Below, piece after piece: positions 13,101 to 21,796 of a DNA stretch of 64,000 nt. Every line of letters starts with the position of its first letter. Positions within the stretch are counted from its first letter, which is position 1. The position numbers were made by a program, and so were the translations under genes. The stretch is from Diadema setosum (lineage: Eukaryota; Echinodermata; Echinoidea; Diadematoida; Diadematidae): positions 10,101,453 through 10,165,452 of the forward strand of contig NC_092701.1 of assembly GCF_964275005.1 (NCBI RefSeq), written 5' to 3'. The notes under the pieces are model-generated. The model ran no database searches and was not told where the DNA came from. It was given only the letters and a program-made list of their open reading frames with translations.

Positions 13101-16100
13101 CAGTGGATATGACATCTTTCTAGCAATTAGGAGGTTCTTGGTTCAAGTCCAAACCAAGTACAAACACATATGCCCATGAGTTTTTTTTTGTTTTTTGTTT
13201 TTTATTGCTACTACTAAAACACTGAATAATTTGTCTTAATTCACGTCAATGAAGGAGATTTGTCAATCAGTGGCAATAAGGACAACTTGACTAAAGTACC
13301 TGTTAGTAGTGAATTTGCAGAAATGTTTGGTTACTGCCACTCAGTGCCAGTGTTAGGCAGATGTGTAGCCAGAAATCTCTCATTCTCCCATCTCTGGTTC
13401 TCCTACCCTTAGTATCACTTCCTCCTATCATGCAGCTACTGTACATGTAAGGTGGTGAGTCTTCTCACAGTAGTTTGTTTGCATTGACATATAATGCAAG
13501 ATTGACAGAAAGATGGCACATGGATGAACACTACCCAGCTGTCGTCTTGGTATGATATTATAATTTTATGCAAGTTTGAAGTTGAAGTTTGGACTACCAA
13601 GTAGCCAAACATCATAATGGTGCCATGGTGACAATCAATACCTTCCCTATTTCTAGTATTCTCTCCAGAACTACTGTATCTTTGCTGTCATTCACAGCAG
13701 AGAATCAAAACATGCCATCATTATTGAAGTTGAAAAATATTGAGGGGCATTATGAATTAATGTTGCATAAAAAATGAGCTCCAGGAATCTGAGCTACCAC
13801 CATGAAGAAAGGGAGCACGAAAGATAAACAAATAATTTGGACAAAGTGACAAAACATACATCACTTGTTATGGTGAGTCTGCTTCACAATGTAATATTGT
13901 ATTTTTTATTTTAACTATGCCCATTGTATTTGATACAAAGATATGAGTCCTGTTCGGCCACGAAGTACAACTGTTATGGTGTGTAAAAGATTGAAGAAAA
14001 GAGTAATGTAGTCTATGTAGAAGTCATTACATTTACAATGCAATACTCAGAGCAGCATAAAAGGTATGGAACATTTATCACTGGTACAATTATAGGCCTA
14101 AATGTAATCATATATTTCACAGCAGCAGATGAGAATACATTATGAAGCACACTAGAGGATGTTTCTACTGCAAACAAGAAAATGTTTCCAGCTTTATTAT
14201 TTTGAGGAAAGGTCTGAAATATCTCCCTCTTTTATATACTCAGCTTCTGAAAGGAATCTACTTTTCAGGGTTGCAAAAAGGACACACGAATTTTCAAGAG
14301 GGACACTGATCTGTACTTACGTCCACTGCTCTGACAGGTACTTGACAGTTGATGACCCGCTGGATGTCAAAGTAGGCATTAAGGCCTTTCAGTAGGAAAC
14401 CCCTCCGCTCTAAGTACAGCTCTATCGTAGTCAGGATCTGGTCCTCGTTGGCAAGACCCGCCACCTAGTCCAAAGAGATCAGATCCAAAATTTGAAACAC
14501 ATTGGAAACACAGCAATACTAGGATTAATTTCCTGCGTATTTTCTTCTAGAATGTAGAGGATTTCTTTTTTTCTATTCATGTCCTTGCACTTCACAACAA
14601 CTGTTTTGATGAGAAAGACCCCGTTAAAAGTATACAAGAGTTGTATCGGCTGATTCTGACTTGAAATGAAGGTTGACAATATCAAGTATCATTTGACAAA
14701 AGGCAAAGTAAAGAATTTCTTGGCTGTGTGAATTCATCACCATTTTGAGCACTTGCACTAATTCATTCCACTTTTTGGCCCATTGCCTCCACATGGGCAA
14801 AACCTTTTCTCCTTCATGTACTCACCTTTTCTTGATAATTGGTGTTGCACTTCAGTTTGCATATCTTTCAGTAGATTAGTAAACCAAATTTAATATTTAT
14901 GTATCAACCTTTTGGGGGGAGGTTCAGAATTCTCTGAAGTACAGTGCTGTTCATATATTGTTGTTGTTGTTTTCCAGAATTTTCAAGCTTTGTAACAATT
15001 GAATCTTAAAATGTTAACTCAAGTTCTTGTTTCTCTCTCAAATTTGCAAGTTTTTGTTAATTTCTTTCTGATTTTGTGCTGACATAATGGCCCAAAATCA
15101 TGAAGGTGGTACCAGAGACTCCAACTCTCCTGCTTTCGACGGGAGATCTCCCGCGGAAAGCCCATTTTCGCAAAATCTCCCGTTCTCCCGCCTTGAGATT
15201 CAATTTCTCCCGCCCCGGATCTGTGTCTCCCGCTTGAAATGATTTCTTACTTAGTAGTGACATTGTATGTTGAAAAATAAGCCTGAGATAGCACGAGAGA
15301 GCATCTAGAACAGTCGCACTTCAAGCTCGTGATGTGCGCCAAGTTGGAGTCTCCCGTTTGCTAGGGGGTTTCAAGCAGGAGAATCTCCAGATCAGAAGGT
15401 GCTTGGGGATGGAGTCTCTGTGGTACAGATTTAAACCATGGTTTATGCAAATTTTCTTCTGCATACAATTGACAGTATGCAAACGCCAACAGACATCCAG
15501 TAACAAACAGGCATGTCAAAGATGTGCTTTATTTCATACTTATTTTAGGCCATGGCCTAAATTTGTACCATGATCTAGGTTTAAACCAGGTTTAAATCAC
15601 CTTCGTGAATTTGGGCCAATGTTTTTAATCCGGCAAATCTCACTGGTAATGCATTAAAGGTGTTAAGCTATTTGATGTCAAGATGATCAATTCTGCAGAG
15701 AAATTAATCCTAACGAGTTGGTAGGTTTACTCTGATCTGTCGAACCTGTTGGAAGAAGAAAAACAAAGGTTCATGTCGGCATGAAAGAGAAACAAAGGAT
15801 CATCATCACCTGGACAGCTGGTATGTGCTCCGCCTCGCACTCGTCCATTCCAACCAGACCAAGGAAGTTCAGTTTATGCCTCAGTCCCTTGAGACCAGTG
15901 ATGCTACTGGCAACGCATCCCCTGTCATCCTCTTCTTCCGTCTCCTCCACCCTCTGTTTCCTCCTCTTTTCAGCGCCCTGTTTCCCCTCTTCTCCCTCTT
16001 GCCCACCAGCACCACCAGCACCAGCCCCACCCTCCGCCCCATCCCCATTGATGTCCATGGGTCGCTCTGGGGGCACCGATGCACTGTCTGTTTCATCCCC

Positions 16101-19100
16101 CTCCCTATTATCATCACCCTCCTGTTCCTCCACCCCGTCAGAGTCCTCCGCCACATCCGAGCCTATACTGTCTGACGATGCGTCGCTATGATCGTCATCG
16201 CCGCCTTCGACTACATCCTGCTCTTCCATTGCATCCTCTGAATCTCTCTTGATGCCATGTCCAGGATTCTCACTGGCGGAAAAATGCATTTTGCATTAGA
16301 TATATGTGACCGTGCATCACAAAACCAACAAAAAGTCAACTAGGTAAATCTTGAGTTTTTCATATTTTCTGAAAGACCTGTTCTTCTTCTATACTACTCG
16401 TAAGTTTGGGATCACAAAATAAATGGGAATGTATATTTCTAAGTTTTCCGACATTCTTTTTTATGTAAACTAGTGAGATCAGGCATGTGTTTAAAGAGGT
16501 TCCTTTTCATTTCTTGAAAATCCTTTGCACATTGTTCGCTTTCAACTCTCATAACTTTTGAAAGGATACTGCTGCTGCTTTTAAAGTTGGCCTTCATCAT
16601 GGACAGAATGTGTTAATAGTGCATGCTTGATTTCAGCCTAATCTATTAATCCCTTCACTGTTGTTAATCCGATGGTTTACATCCATCCTGTTTTTGTTTT
16701 TTGTGGGTTTTTTTTTTTTTGTCCCATTAATTGCACCGCTAGCATGGTTTGGTGAAGATTAATGCTTGCATAGCCTGTTCTTCAGAGCCTCTTTTCTCAG
16801 TTCACACTTTTCAAGAGTGTGTGCTTTCTTTCATGTAATTATTTGGGTAGGTTAGGAGAGTCCATTTGAATCGAGTCCTACATCCTTTTAAACCTTATAG
16901 TCTGCTCTTTCAGAATCTGCCCGTAACTAAAAATCCATGTATGGTGACATTTTGTTGGGTTTGTGATGCAGGGTCACATATATATCATTTGTCTCTGCCA
17001 GGGAAGAAGAGATGCATCTACAAATGTATGGTTGAAAGACCTGGTATTGTGGGGATACCATGGAGTGGAAAGGCTGGCCCAGCTTGCATGAGAGTCCCTG
17101 AATTGTGTACAGCTTTATCACTGACCTCTAGGTTAGACCGTTAGTACACATCAAATACAGCCAAAAACTCTTGACTGGAGTCAACCGTTACCGATGAGCA
17201 TATACTTTGATCCACATTATGCCAACAGTGCTACATATGTATTTATGATTTTTGAATGTACCCGATGGATAGTGAATGAAGATTGATTCAATTGGATCAT
17301 CCACTTTTCCCCACAGGCTGTTGGGTCTTTTACAAATTTCGCCAAGTCAAAGGAAAAATCACTTATCATTGAAATGGCAAGATCTGCAGATATATTTGAT
17401 TTTATGACATAGTTTACATCCGACCCACATCTCATAAAATCCCTTGCATGGGTGTGCACTCAGTCCCCAACTCTGCCATATTCATGATGGCTTTCGCACG
17501 GTGTAACATTTAAGGGGCACTATTTTTTTCCACACAATAGCAAGTTTTAGATATGCCACTCGAACGCTGTTAAAGATGACACAGCCTACTTGGTTAGATA
17601 ATGGACATTTTTTGCCTGTAGCATCATCTTTAGCACTCATGTTGGAGATCTACATTTGCTATCATTACATCATAGAGGAAATATCTACTTGTGATATTAT
17701 TTTTGAGAACTACTTATCTATGTGATTCATGACATAGTTTTGAACTAGTTTGAACCTTTTCAACACCCCATGAGGCTCTGAAGGGGCATGTAGGCTTAAC
17801 TGAGTCACCAACTCCACCTTACTTTTGATCATTATCACTGGTATGATCTTTAATGTCGTTCCCAGAGAGATCCAGCGACAAGAGACTGGGCAGGCATCTT
17901 ATCAGACGTCGTAGCATGGGCGTGGTCAGTTTAAGCATGTACCCTTCATTGTTGACTGAAATATCAAGATGCCTGTCAACAAACCAAAGAAGCAAACAAA
18001 TAACACAATATCAACAAAGTTATGATCTTAAAAAGAGTTTCCTTTGTATTGCAATGGTTTCAAGCCAGTAATAAATAACATCAGTATGCACGTAAGGCGC
18101 ATACAAATTGTACTGTTATGACTTACAGTACACCATACTTGCATATTGTGTCATGTACCATCCATGGCACCTAAAAATGTATGCTTTCAACAAAACATAA
18201 GAAATAATCTCACTTTTATTTTTACAAACTTTAATGTTCCCAAGCACAAATGCCAATCAAAGAAGCTTTGAACTGCAAACATGGTCCACACAAATTATTC
18301 CAATTTGGTTTGCTGTCAGTGAGCTTCCCAATCACATTGCAGTACAATCATCTAATCAGCCAAATGGCAGAGTACCTATTGCTTTGGAGAAATTGTTAAA
18401 GGTAGCTGCACTCATTCATGTTATGCTCTTTCCATGGACCATAGATTTAATGTTCCGACAAGTTCATCACTGAATTACACATTCTTCTTCATGACACTAT
18501 ATATGCATGCCAACAGTAAAACTTATTTCAGAAATGTATGAATATCGACAGTGAACATATACATGTTAGTGTTTGTATTGTACAGTGCATATACAATGTA
18601 TTTTAGTTCTGACACATCATGTACAATTGTATGTGTACACATGTACGCATAAAATACATAAAATTGTACATGCATACTTATCATACAAACATGTATGTCA
18701 TACATGCACAGTGCACTTGCACACATAGTAAAATCATTATATACGACTGTATGTAAGCTGTTATTTTCGCGAGGGTTCAATTTTCGCGAATTTTGCAAAT
18801 CACTGTTGGACCGCGAATTTAACAACACACGAAAATGTTGCCATTATGCACTAGGCTAATAGAGTGCTTACATTCAGCCTCAGTGTCAAAATGGCAGAAA
18901 TATCTCGTGAAAATGTCCGTGACTTCTCCATTTGCAAAAATATCTGTACACGAAAATAACAGCTTATACAGTATATATTCACACTACCTCAGAGCTGGCA
19001 CAAGACAGAGATAGTCTAAACTGCTTGCAACGAGAACACAGTCATGAAGAACCAGAGACCTCAGTTGGTGTTTGACTGGCTCAAGAAATGACAAGTCCCC

Positions 19101-19676
19101 ATTTTTGACAACCTTAGACACATCCAGAGAAGTCAGATTTGGCAGTTGTTTGATGAGGCAGTGCAACTGCACCCCACTCAAGTCAGTGAAACCAATGTTC
19201 AGACTGCGAAGGTGCGTCAGTGGGAAGTCGAAGAGGGGTAGGCCGTACTTCTCTAAGATGTGCCGGCATCGGTGCAGATTAAGAACTTGAAGGGAAGTCA
19301 GTTTGAGAAGGTGCGGCAAGCACTCTTGGGAGAGCTGGTCACATTCAGAGACGTCCAGCTCAATGAGTTTGTGGTAAGAGAGCTGATGCAGACCATCGTC
19401 TGATATCGAACTCCTGCTAAGGTTCACTTTCTTGAGTTGGACTTTCCCCCTCTCACACAGCGCTTGCAGCTTTGAGTTGTCCAGCGTTCCCCTCCTAGCG
19501 AGAGTGTTTAAGATTCTGTCACTGATGATGCTTGGAAGGTATGCGTCTTCCCTCAGCCGAACCACACATCCATCTGTATCCATCACACACACTGTCCGAA
19601 GGTCGGTCAGGGTGTATTCAATCATAAGCTCCAGTAGGGTTGGAGGACCAGTGTCTGCTTGGACACCCAGTGCCAT
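1151..19676 (-). CDS. ZER1: ZER1 (zer-1 homologue), CUL2 E3 ligase substrate receptor, 13 coding exons
   Basis: Substrate-recognition subunit of a CUL2-elongin B/C ubiquitin ligase; the family (ZER1, ZYG11B) binds N-terminal Gly degrons and directs such proteins to the proteasome. Exons in coding order: 18988-19676, 17823-17972, 15810-16272, 14321-14464, 12913-12971, 10355-10417, 8367-8637, 7314-7404, 6286-6356, 4867-4976, 3824-4009, 2734-2831, 1151-1320. All borders are AG/GT and the phases join to 2565 nt (854 aa plus TAA at 1151-1153). Human ZER1 is about 766 aa; most of the excess is an acidic linker at about residues 284-405. Layout: VHL/Cul2-box-like N-terminus (about 12-60), LRRs (about 70-280 and 410-430), ARM-like repeats (about 435-845). 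The pocket residues known from ZYG11B/ZER1 structures are present: W640, D644, N685, E688. ZER1 rather than ZYG11B is chosen from block matches such as RNINYRSFEPILRL and SDGIEVSYNA. An in-frame TAG lies 15 nt before the ATG. I infer the exon joins; no transcript was available. Confidence 0.93.
1731..2106. mobile_element. Foldback element with hammerhead-like core motif in each arm
   Basis: Two arms of about 130 bp are inverted around a GC-rich centre; the outermost bases are ATCTCATGAACTAAATCAGT and their complement. Each arm, read outward, carries CTGATGA, a CGTCC/GGACG-type hairpin, then GAAAC (plus strand 2014-2044; minus strand 1823-1793). That order resembles the hammerhead ribozyme core found in Penelope-like retroelement repeats. 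A 78-codon ORF across it is not a gene. Confidence 0.65.
2734..2831 (-). CDS. ZER1: ZER1 coding exon 12
   Basis: 98 nt. Acceptor ATGTCAG|GTCTTT, donor GTTTCAC|GTGAGT. It encodes SFEPILRLVHTYHTPQVQLW, then ATWALANL, matching the family SFEPILRLL...HWATWALYNL. Confidence 0.91.
3090..3353. mobile_element. Foldback MITE, CACTGATC family, copy 1
   Basis: Ends are CACTGATC/GATCAGTG. The arms share TCTGGACATCTCA/TGAGATATCCACA-type sequence and TTTGAAGCCACC-type sequence across the element. The same family is at 6998-7285. Lies in the ZER1 intron between exons 12 and 11. Confidence 0.65.
3824..4009 (-). CDS. ZER1: ZER1 coding exon 11
   Basis: 186 nt. Acceptor TTTCTAAAG|ATCGCT, donor AACTACAG|GTCAGT. 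It encodes LLLDRSDGIEVSYNAAG, then AIQSWQLNEQRNINYR; these blocks discriminate ZER1 from ZYG11B. Confidence 0.93.
4446..4492. repeat. Short perfect-looking hairpin
   Basis: Arms CCCTACATCGACATAAATAA and its near-complement are separated by about 2 nt, with two mismatches. Related sequence (TTTGTCAATCAGT next to ACGTCAATG) recurs near 13242-13275, so this is likely part of a dispersed repeat. Confidence 0.55.
4867..4976 (-). CDS. ZER1: ZER1 coding exon 10 (pocket Asn/Glu)
   Basis: 110 nt. Acceptor CTTGACAG|ACTTTT, donor TTTGC|GTAAGT. It encodes EKPELLRNMMGLMGNVAEVKHLRPQ; N685 and E688 sit at the two remaining degron-pocket positions. Confidence 0.92.
5161..5192. repeat. Homopolymer T run
   Basis: About 32 uninterrupted T residues in the intron between exons 10 and 9. 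Length is likely polymorphic. Confidence 0.85.
5838..6214. mobile_element. MITE with TACTGTACGAGCTGAAATTT ends containing a long GATC-rich palindrome
   Basis: The terminal inverted repeats are TACTGTACGAGCTGAAATTT and its complement, followed by TTCGCG motifs. Inside, 5869-6049 is a near-perfect palindrome. A relative with AAGCTGTTATTTTCGCG ends lies at 18745-18973. In the ZER1 intron between exons 10 and 9. Confidence 0.75.
5869..6049. repeat. 181-bp palindrome (arms about 70 bp, one mismatch)
   Basis: The outer 70 bases of each side pair with a single mismatch (TTCAGCC against GGCCGAA). The inner part pairs again around GATTGTATGC/GCATACAATC with an AATTCG loop. The arms are rich in CGATC and GATCGC. 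It could extrude as a cruciform. Confidence 0.85.
6286..6356 (-). CDS. ZER1: ZER1 coding exon 9 (degron-pocket Asp)
   Basis: 71 nt. Acceptor GAATCACAG|ATGAAAC, donor AAAGAG|GTGAGA. It completes D644 and encodes ETADNCEMFLLGDGMRLFL, matching DETPDNCEMFLNFNGMKLFL of the family. It ends in phase 0. Confidence 0.92.
6998..7285. mobile_element. Foldback MITE, CACTGATC family, copy 2
   Basis: Ends CACTGATCTATATGG and the near-complement at 7271-7285; the arms share ATATCTGGATATCTCAT-type sequence. The element ends 29 bp from the first coding base beyond the donor of ZER1 exon 8 (exon end 7314), so it lies immediately after a splice donor. Confidence 0.65.
7314..7404 (-). CDS. ZER1: ZER1 coding exon 8 (degron-pocket Trp)
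   Basis: 91 nt. Acceptor TCCCTCAG|TGCATG, donor GTTACAG|GTCAGA. It encodes CMLKLIKERLG...WSTLWNVT. W640 of TLWNVTD is the counterpart of the tryptophan that contacts the N-terminal Gly in the ZYG11B/ZER1 pocket. The aspartate codon (D644) is split across this donor. Confidence 0.92.
7457..7800. mobile_element. Degenerate TTAAAGGACAAG-family MITE, copy 2 (one arm)
   Basis: Matches the left arm and centre of the family (GGATTGAGGGAATGTAGCAA, then GCACTTGACT...CTCTTTCA). The terminal bases are eroded and the right arm is missing. In the ZER1 intron between exons 8 and 7. Confidence 0.6.
8367..8637 (-). CDS. ZER1: ZER1 coding exon 7 (ARM-like core)
   Basis: 271 nt, residues about 523-613. Acceptor CACGATAG|GGCCGTC, donor ATTAAT|GTGAGT. 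It contains AVISCLLDAIE, LRNCGLTLFNFTIPDDFQFQ and VYVHMCNSIVCHVEG, the most recognisable ZER1-family block in the window. Confidence 0.93.
8683..8945. repeat. Diverged tandem duplication of about 115 bp
   Basis: Two full units and a partial third share TCTTCAAAAYACTTCC, CTCAAACARAGGCAAATGAC and AAAAAACTTGTTC. In the intron just upstream of ZER1 exon 7. No coding potential is seen. Confidence 0.55.
9754..9837. repeat. (TAA)n microsatellite
   Basis: About 28 uninterrupted ATA/TAA units in the ZER1 intron between exons 7 and 6. Confidence 0.95.
10051..10120. repeat. (CA)n microsatellite, interrupted
   Basis: ACAC tracts broken by AAACAGGT and AAAT, the longest about 38 bp. In the ZER1 intron between exons 7 and 6. 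Confidence 0.95.
10355..10417 (-). CDS. ZER1: ZER1 coding exon 6 (short ARM-repeat exon)
   Basis: 63 nt. Acceptor CTTCCAG|TGCCTC, donor AGACA|GTGAGT. It encodes ASLFHLTRGQYKKQL and onward, matching AALFYLTNSEY of the family. The phase closes exactly with exons 5 and 7, which settles that a competing open stretch at 12721-12797 is not an exon. Confidence 0.87.
10487..11766. mobile_element. TTAAAGGACAAG-family foldback MITE, copy 3, interrupted by a second element
   Basis: Left end TTAAAGGACAAGTCCACCT, right end AGGTGAACTTGTCCTTTAA. The family sequence breaks at TTCTAC and resumes at TAATATTGCTGC after a 714-bp insertion (10997-11710). In the ZER1 intron between exons 6 and 5. Confidence 0.8.
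10997..11710. mobile_element. Nested MITE with GGCC ends and TAA target duplication (PIF/Harbinger-like)
   Basis: Inverted termini GGCC-poly(A)-TTGTTGCATTGGCGTAAC and the complement at 11670-11710. TAA lies on both sides (10994-10996, 11711-11713), and the host element has one TAA at this site. A 3-bp TWA duplication with GG-initial TIRs fits PIF/Harbinger. No transposase is present. Confidence 0.75.
12913..12971 (-). CDS. ZER1: ZER1 coding exon 5 (short ARM-repeat exon)
   Basis: 59 nt. Acceptor TTTCTGCAG|GGCATT, donor GGAAG|GTAATG. It encodes GIIAAMKRYPHDNQIQISG plus the split Ser codon, matching the ITALKCHKYDRNIQVTGS block of ZER1. Confidence 0.88.
13092..13170 (+). repeat. Possible tRNA-derived SINE head
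   Basis: TTAGTCCAGTGGATATGACA resembles an RNA polymerase III A box region, and GGTTCAAGTCC about 45 nt later is a B box. A T-rich stretch follows. It does not fold as a complete tRNA. In the ZER1 intron between exons 5 and 4. Confidence 0.35.
14321..14464 (-). CDS. ZER1: ZER1 coding exon 4 (start of ARM-like region)
   Basis: 144 nt, phase 0 at both ends (48 codons). Acceptor TGGACTAG|GTGGCG, donor GTGGAC|GTAAGT. It encodes VAGLANEDQILTTIELYLERR and onward, matching the family block that links the last LRR to the first ARM-like helices. Confidence 0.9.
15089..15617. mobile_element. MITE with GGCCCAAA(A)TCA ends
   Basis: Left end GGCCCAAAATCATGAAGGTG and right end CACCTTCGTGAATTTGGGCC are near complements. 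AAT sits on both sides as a possible 3-bp duplication. The interior holds further inverted sequence (AGAGACTCCA...TGGAGTCTCT) and repeated TTTAAACC. In the ZER1 intron between exons 4 and 3. Confidence 0.65.
15810..16272 (-). CDS. ZER1: ZER1 coding exon 3 (long acidic linker, then LRR cap)
   Basis: 463 nt, residues about 280-434. Acceptor CCGCCAG|TGAG, donor GTCCAG|GTGATG. After ENPGHG it encodes about 120 residues dominated by Glu, Asp, Ser and Gly (runs such as GGDDDHSDASSDS and ETEEEDD) with one basic patch (EKRRKQRVEE). It then returns to conserved family sequence (LRHKLNFLGLVG). In vertebrate ZER1 this position holds only a short linker, so this is a lineage-specific disordered insertion. 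The acidic track remains open in this phase across the whole exon. Confidence 0.9.
16301..16984. mobile_element. MITE with TATATGTGACC ends next to ZER1 exon 3
   Basis: About 38-bp inverted termini: TATATGTGACCGTGCATCAC on the left and its near-complement GTGATGCAGGGTCACATATA on the right. The left end is only 28 bp upstream (in gene orientation) of the exon 3 acceptor. Confidence 0.7.
16985..17822. other. Intronic sequence without recognised features
   Basis: Rest of the ZER1 intron between exons 3 and 2. No conserved ORF, RNA gene or repeat family was recognised. Confidence 0.5.
17823..17972 (-). CDS. ZER1: ZER1 coding exon 2 (LRR segment)
   Basis: 150 nt. Acceptor TTGACAG|GCATCTTG, donor CAAAA|GTAAGG. 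It reads HLDIS...SLLSLDLSGNDI, the next LRRs, matching the ZER1 LRHLDIS...LMSLDISG block. Both borders are phase 2, so skipping it would keep the frame and delete 50 residues. Confidence 0.9.
18745..18973. mobile_element. MITE with AAGCTGTTATTTTCGCG ends
   Basis: Left CTGTATGTAAGCTGTTATTT and right AAATAACAGCTTATACAG form inverted ends, followed inward by CGCGAA motifs. Related to the element at 5838-6214. It ends about 10 bp from the ZER1 exon 1 donor. Confidence 0.65.
18988..19676 (-). CDS. ZER1: ZER1 coding exon 1 (start codon, VHL-box-like region and first LRRs)
   Basis: 689 nt; 229 codons plus 2 nt (phase 2 at the donor). The ATG is at 19676-19674. The N-terminus has the helix-rich VHL/Cul2-box-like stretch (LLELMIEYTLTDL, then LPSIISDRIL), followed by leucine-rich repeats with LxxLxLxxC/N spacing (for example LIELDVSEC, LQVLNLHRC, LRSLNIG, LTSLDVS). 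The donor is CTGAG|GTAGTG at 18987-18986. The protein lines up with the N-terminus of ZER1/ZYG11B proteins without gaps large enough to suggest a missing exon. Confidence 0.93.
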
Positions 19677-19721
19677 ACTGGATCCAGACTAAATGTGTTT
19701 CTGTATCCAGTTCTTGTTTGA
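19677..19721 (-). other. ZER1: Probable 5' UTR portion of ZER1 exon with upstream splice acceptor
   Basis: On the minus strand a good acceptor (TTGTGTCTTTCTAG|TCAAAC) lies 45 nt before the ATG, and the interval holds an in-frame TAG. The first coding exon therefore probably begins at 19721 with a noncoding 5' exon further upstream. A candidate donor is TTAG|GTAAGG, with the exon ending at 21797. Inferred from splice-site sequence only. Confidence 0.4.
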
Positions 19722-20146
19722 CTAGAAAGACACAACATATTTCAAAACAAAAACAAAAAAATAAATATATTATCACATCATACTGGAACCAAATGAATAT
19801 AGCCAAGGCTAGACTAAACATAAAAATCTGGATTGATGCACATTGTATTCACACTGATCTTGATGTTCACACATACACTTGTACCAGCTAGGCCTACTGT
19901 AACTTCAGCCTAACTTATTAAACAAAAAGAAGTTAAAAATATCTTTGCTATGCTGATAGTGACTTTAAACATTTCATTCAAAGGAGCTAGCAGAAGCACT
20001 TTTTTGTTAGGAAGTGTATACAACCACACGTGTGTGGACGTGTGTCGTGTGGTTGTGTGTGTACATGTTGCACACATGGGGGCTTTATTGCGTAGAAATG
20101 TGATATATTCACACTTATGGGGGTCCATTTCTTATAAACTCAGTCA

Positions 20147-20721
20147 TTAAAGGACAAGTTCACCTTCATAGACATGTGGGTTGAGTGAATGCAGCAATAT
20201 TAGTAGAACACATCCGTGTGAGTTTGAGCAAAATCAGACAATCCGTTAAAAAGTTATGAATTTTTGAAGTTTCTGCTCAGTCACCGCTGGATGAAAAGAC
20301 TACTATAGCTTGTGATGTCACATGAGTACAACGATATAAAGAAAGAATAAAGAAAATTCAACATATGCATTTCCATTTTTCTCCCATAACAAAAGAACAC
20401 TCGACTTCTCTCTTTCAGAAGGCAGGGGGAATAATATTACCCTTAACATTAATATGTCAGTAGCAAGTCAAGAACTGTGCACATTATTCAAAAAGTAAAG
20501 TTTTGTGAAATTGTTTTTATTTTCCTTATATAGTTGTACGCATGTGACATCATACACTGTAATAGTCTTCTTTTCCAGGACCTCGTGACTGCGCAGATAC
20601 TTGAAATATTCGTAACTTTTCAACAGATTGTCCAATTTTCCTCAAACTTTCACTGGTGTCCTACTAATATTGCTGCATTCTCTCAATCCTTATGTACATG
20701 AAGGTGGACTTTGTCCTTTAA
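20147..20721. mobile_element. TTAAAGGACAAG-family foldback MITE, copy 4
   Basis: Left TTAAAGGACAAGTTCACCTT, right AAGGTGGACTTTGTCCTTTAA-type end, full length, two complementary arms as in copy 1. Upstream of the ZER1 start codon, in the presumed first intron. Confidence 0.8.
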
Positions 20722-21161
20722 GTTGGATTTTTTTTTTTCAAATCTTGTTGCAAACTCTTACTTTTTTCATTCTTCATTTTCATGAACTGTTCTGTTCTGT
20801 TTGATATAGATTCTATTGAGTTATGTTAATGTCACTTGTTGTGCTAACCCCAATTCGGCAATCGGTACGGGTTGGGGTGGCTGGTGCGGTTATTGTTGTG
20901 CATGATTGTTATATTGTATACCGCCATTACCGGTACTCATTACAGGGCCCCCTGGAAAACAGTACATCAAGTGTAGGTTCTACTTGATTACTGTCGGGGC
21001 CACCTTGAATAGAAATAACGACATGAGACCTAATGTAGATAATATTTTTAGTATAATAAATGTATGGATTGAAATTATATATTGTGCCACTTCTTTTTTT
21101 TCCCACATGTGATGATCAGATTATCATTATTAAAATATTCTGTCAAGAGTCATAAAATCAA

Positions 21162-21493
21162 TATTGACCGATTCGGGTTCGTTGAGGGCAGCAGACATTT
21201 TACGGCATAGGGCGCAGCCATAGTGGGTGTATCAGCCGACCCCCCCCCCCCCCCTGCTCTCCCCCACCCCGGGGCAACATGTTTATCACGCACTTGTAAC
21301 AAAGGTTCGCGCACTAAGCAAGCATTCCCGCACTCAGTACGAGACGCCTATTGGCTAAAGCAGTTTTTCATTCTGCGCGCGTGCTAATGTAGGGAGAGGG
21401 GTGGGGGAGTGCGGAGGGGGGGTCGGCTGATACACCCACTATGGCTGCGCCCATGCCAAAAATACACATAGCGCGTCACAGAATCGGTCAATA
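21162..21493. mobile_element. Long inverted-repeat element (TATTGACCGATTC ends)
   Basis: Outer ends TATTGACCGATTC/GAATCGGTCAATA; the pairing continues through GGGCGCAGCCATAGTGGGTG and its complement at 21430-21452. Poly(C) and poly(G) tracts flank a unique centre. No coding sequence. Confidence 0.7.
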
Positions 21494-21796
21494 CCGGTAT
21501 ATTACTGAGGTAGGCCCTAACGTTACACAACAGAAATAGAACCTACATGTACCTGTAGTTAAATTTACAGTGACAGTAACTGTTACAGTATTAGACAGAT
21601 TGAAATGGGAATGAGATTGCCAAAGGCATAAATAAACTTACAAACAGAAACAATTAAATTAACATATCAGTGTCAGCATTGAAGAGAATAGATTTCTATC
21701 CTGTCTATTAGACTTTAATAGGGTAGTAGGCCTAGAGTGTAATAAAAAAAAAAGACTCTAGGCCTACTTAGTTCATGTTAGTTACTGTAGCCTTAC

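Noticed and set aside
15781..16191. 136-codon Ser/Pro-rich plus-strand ORF
   Set aside because: Antisense of the acidic linker in ZER1 exon 3; the composition follows from that.
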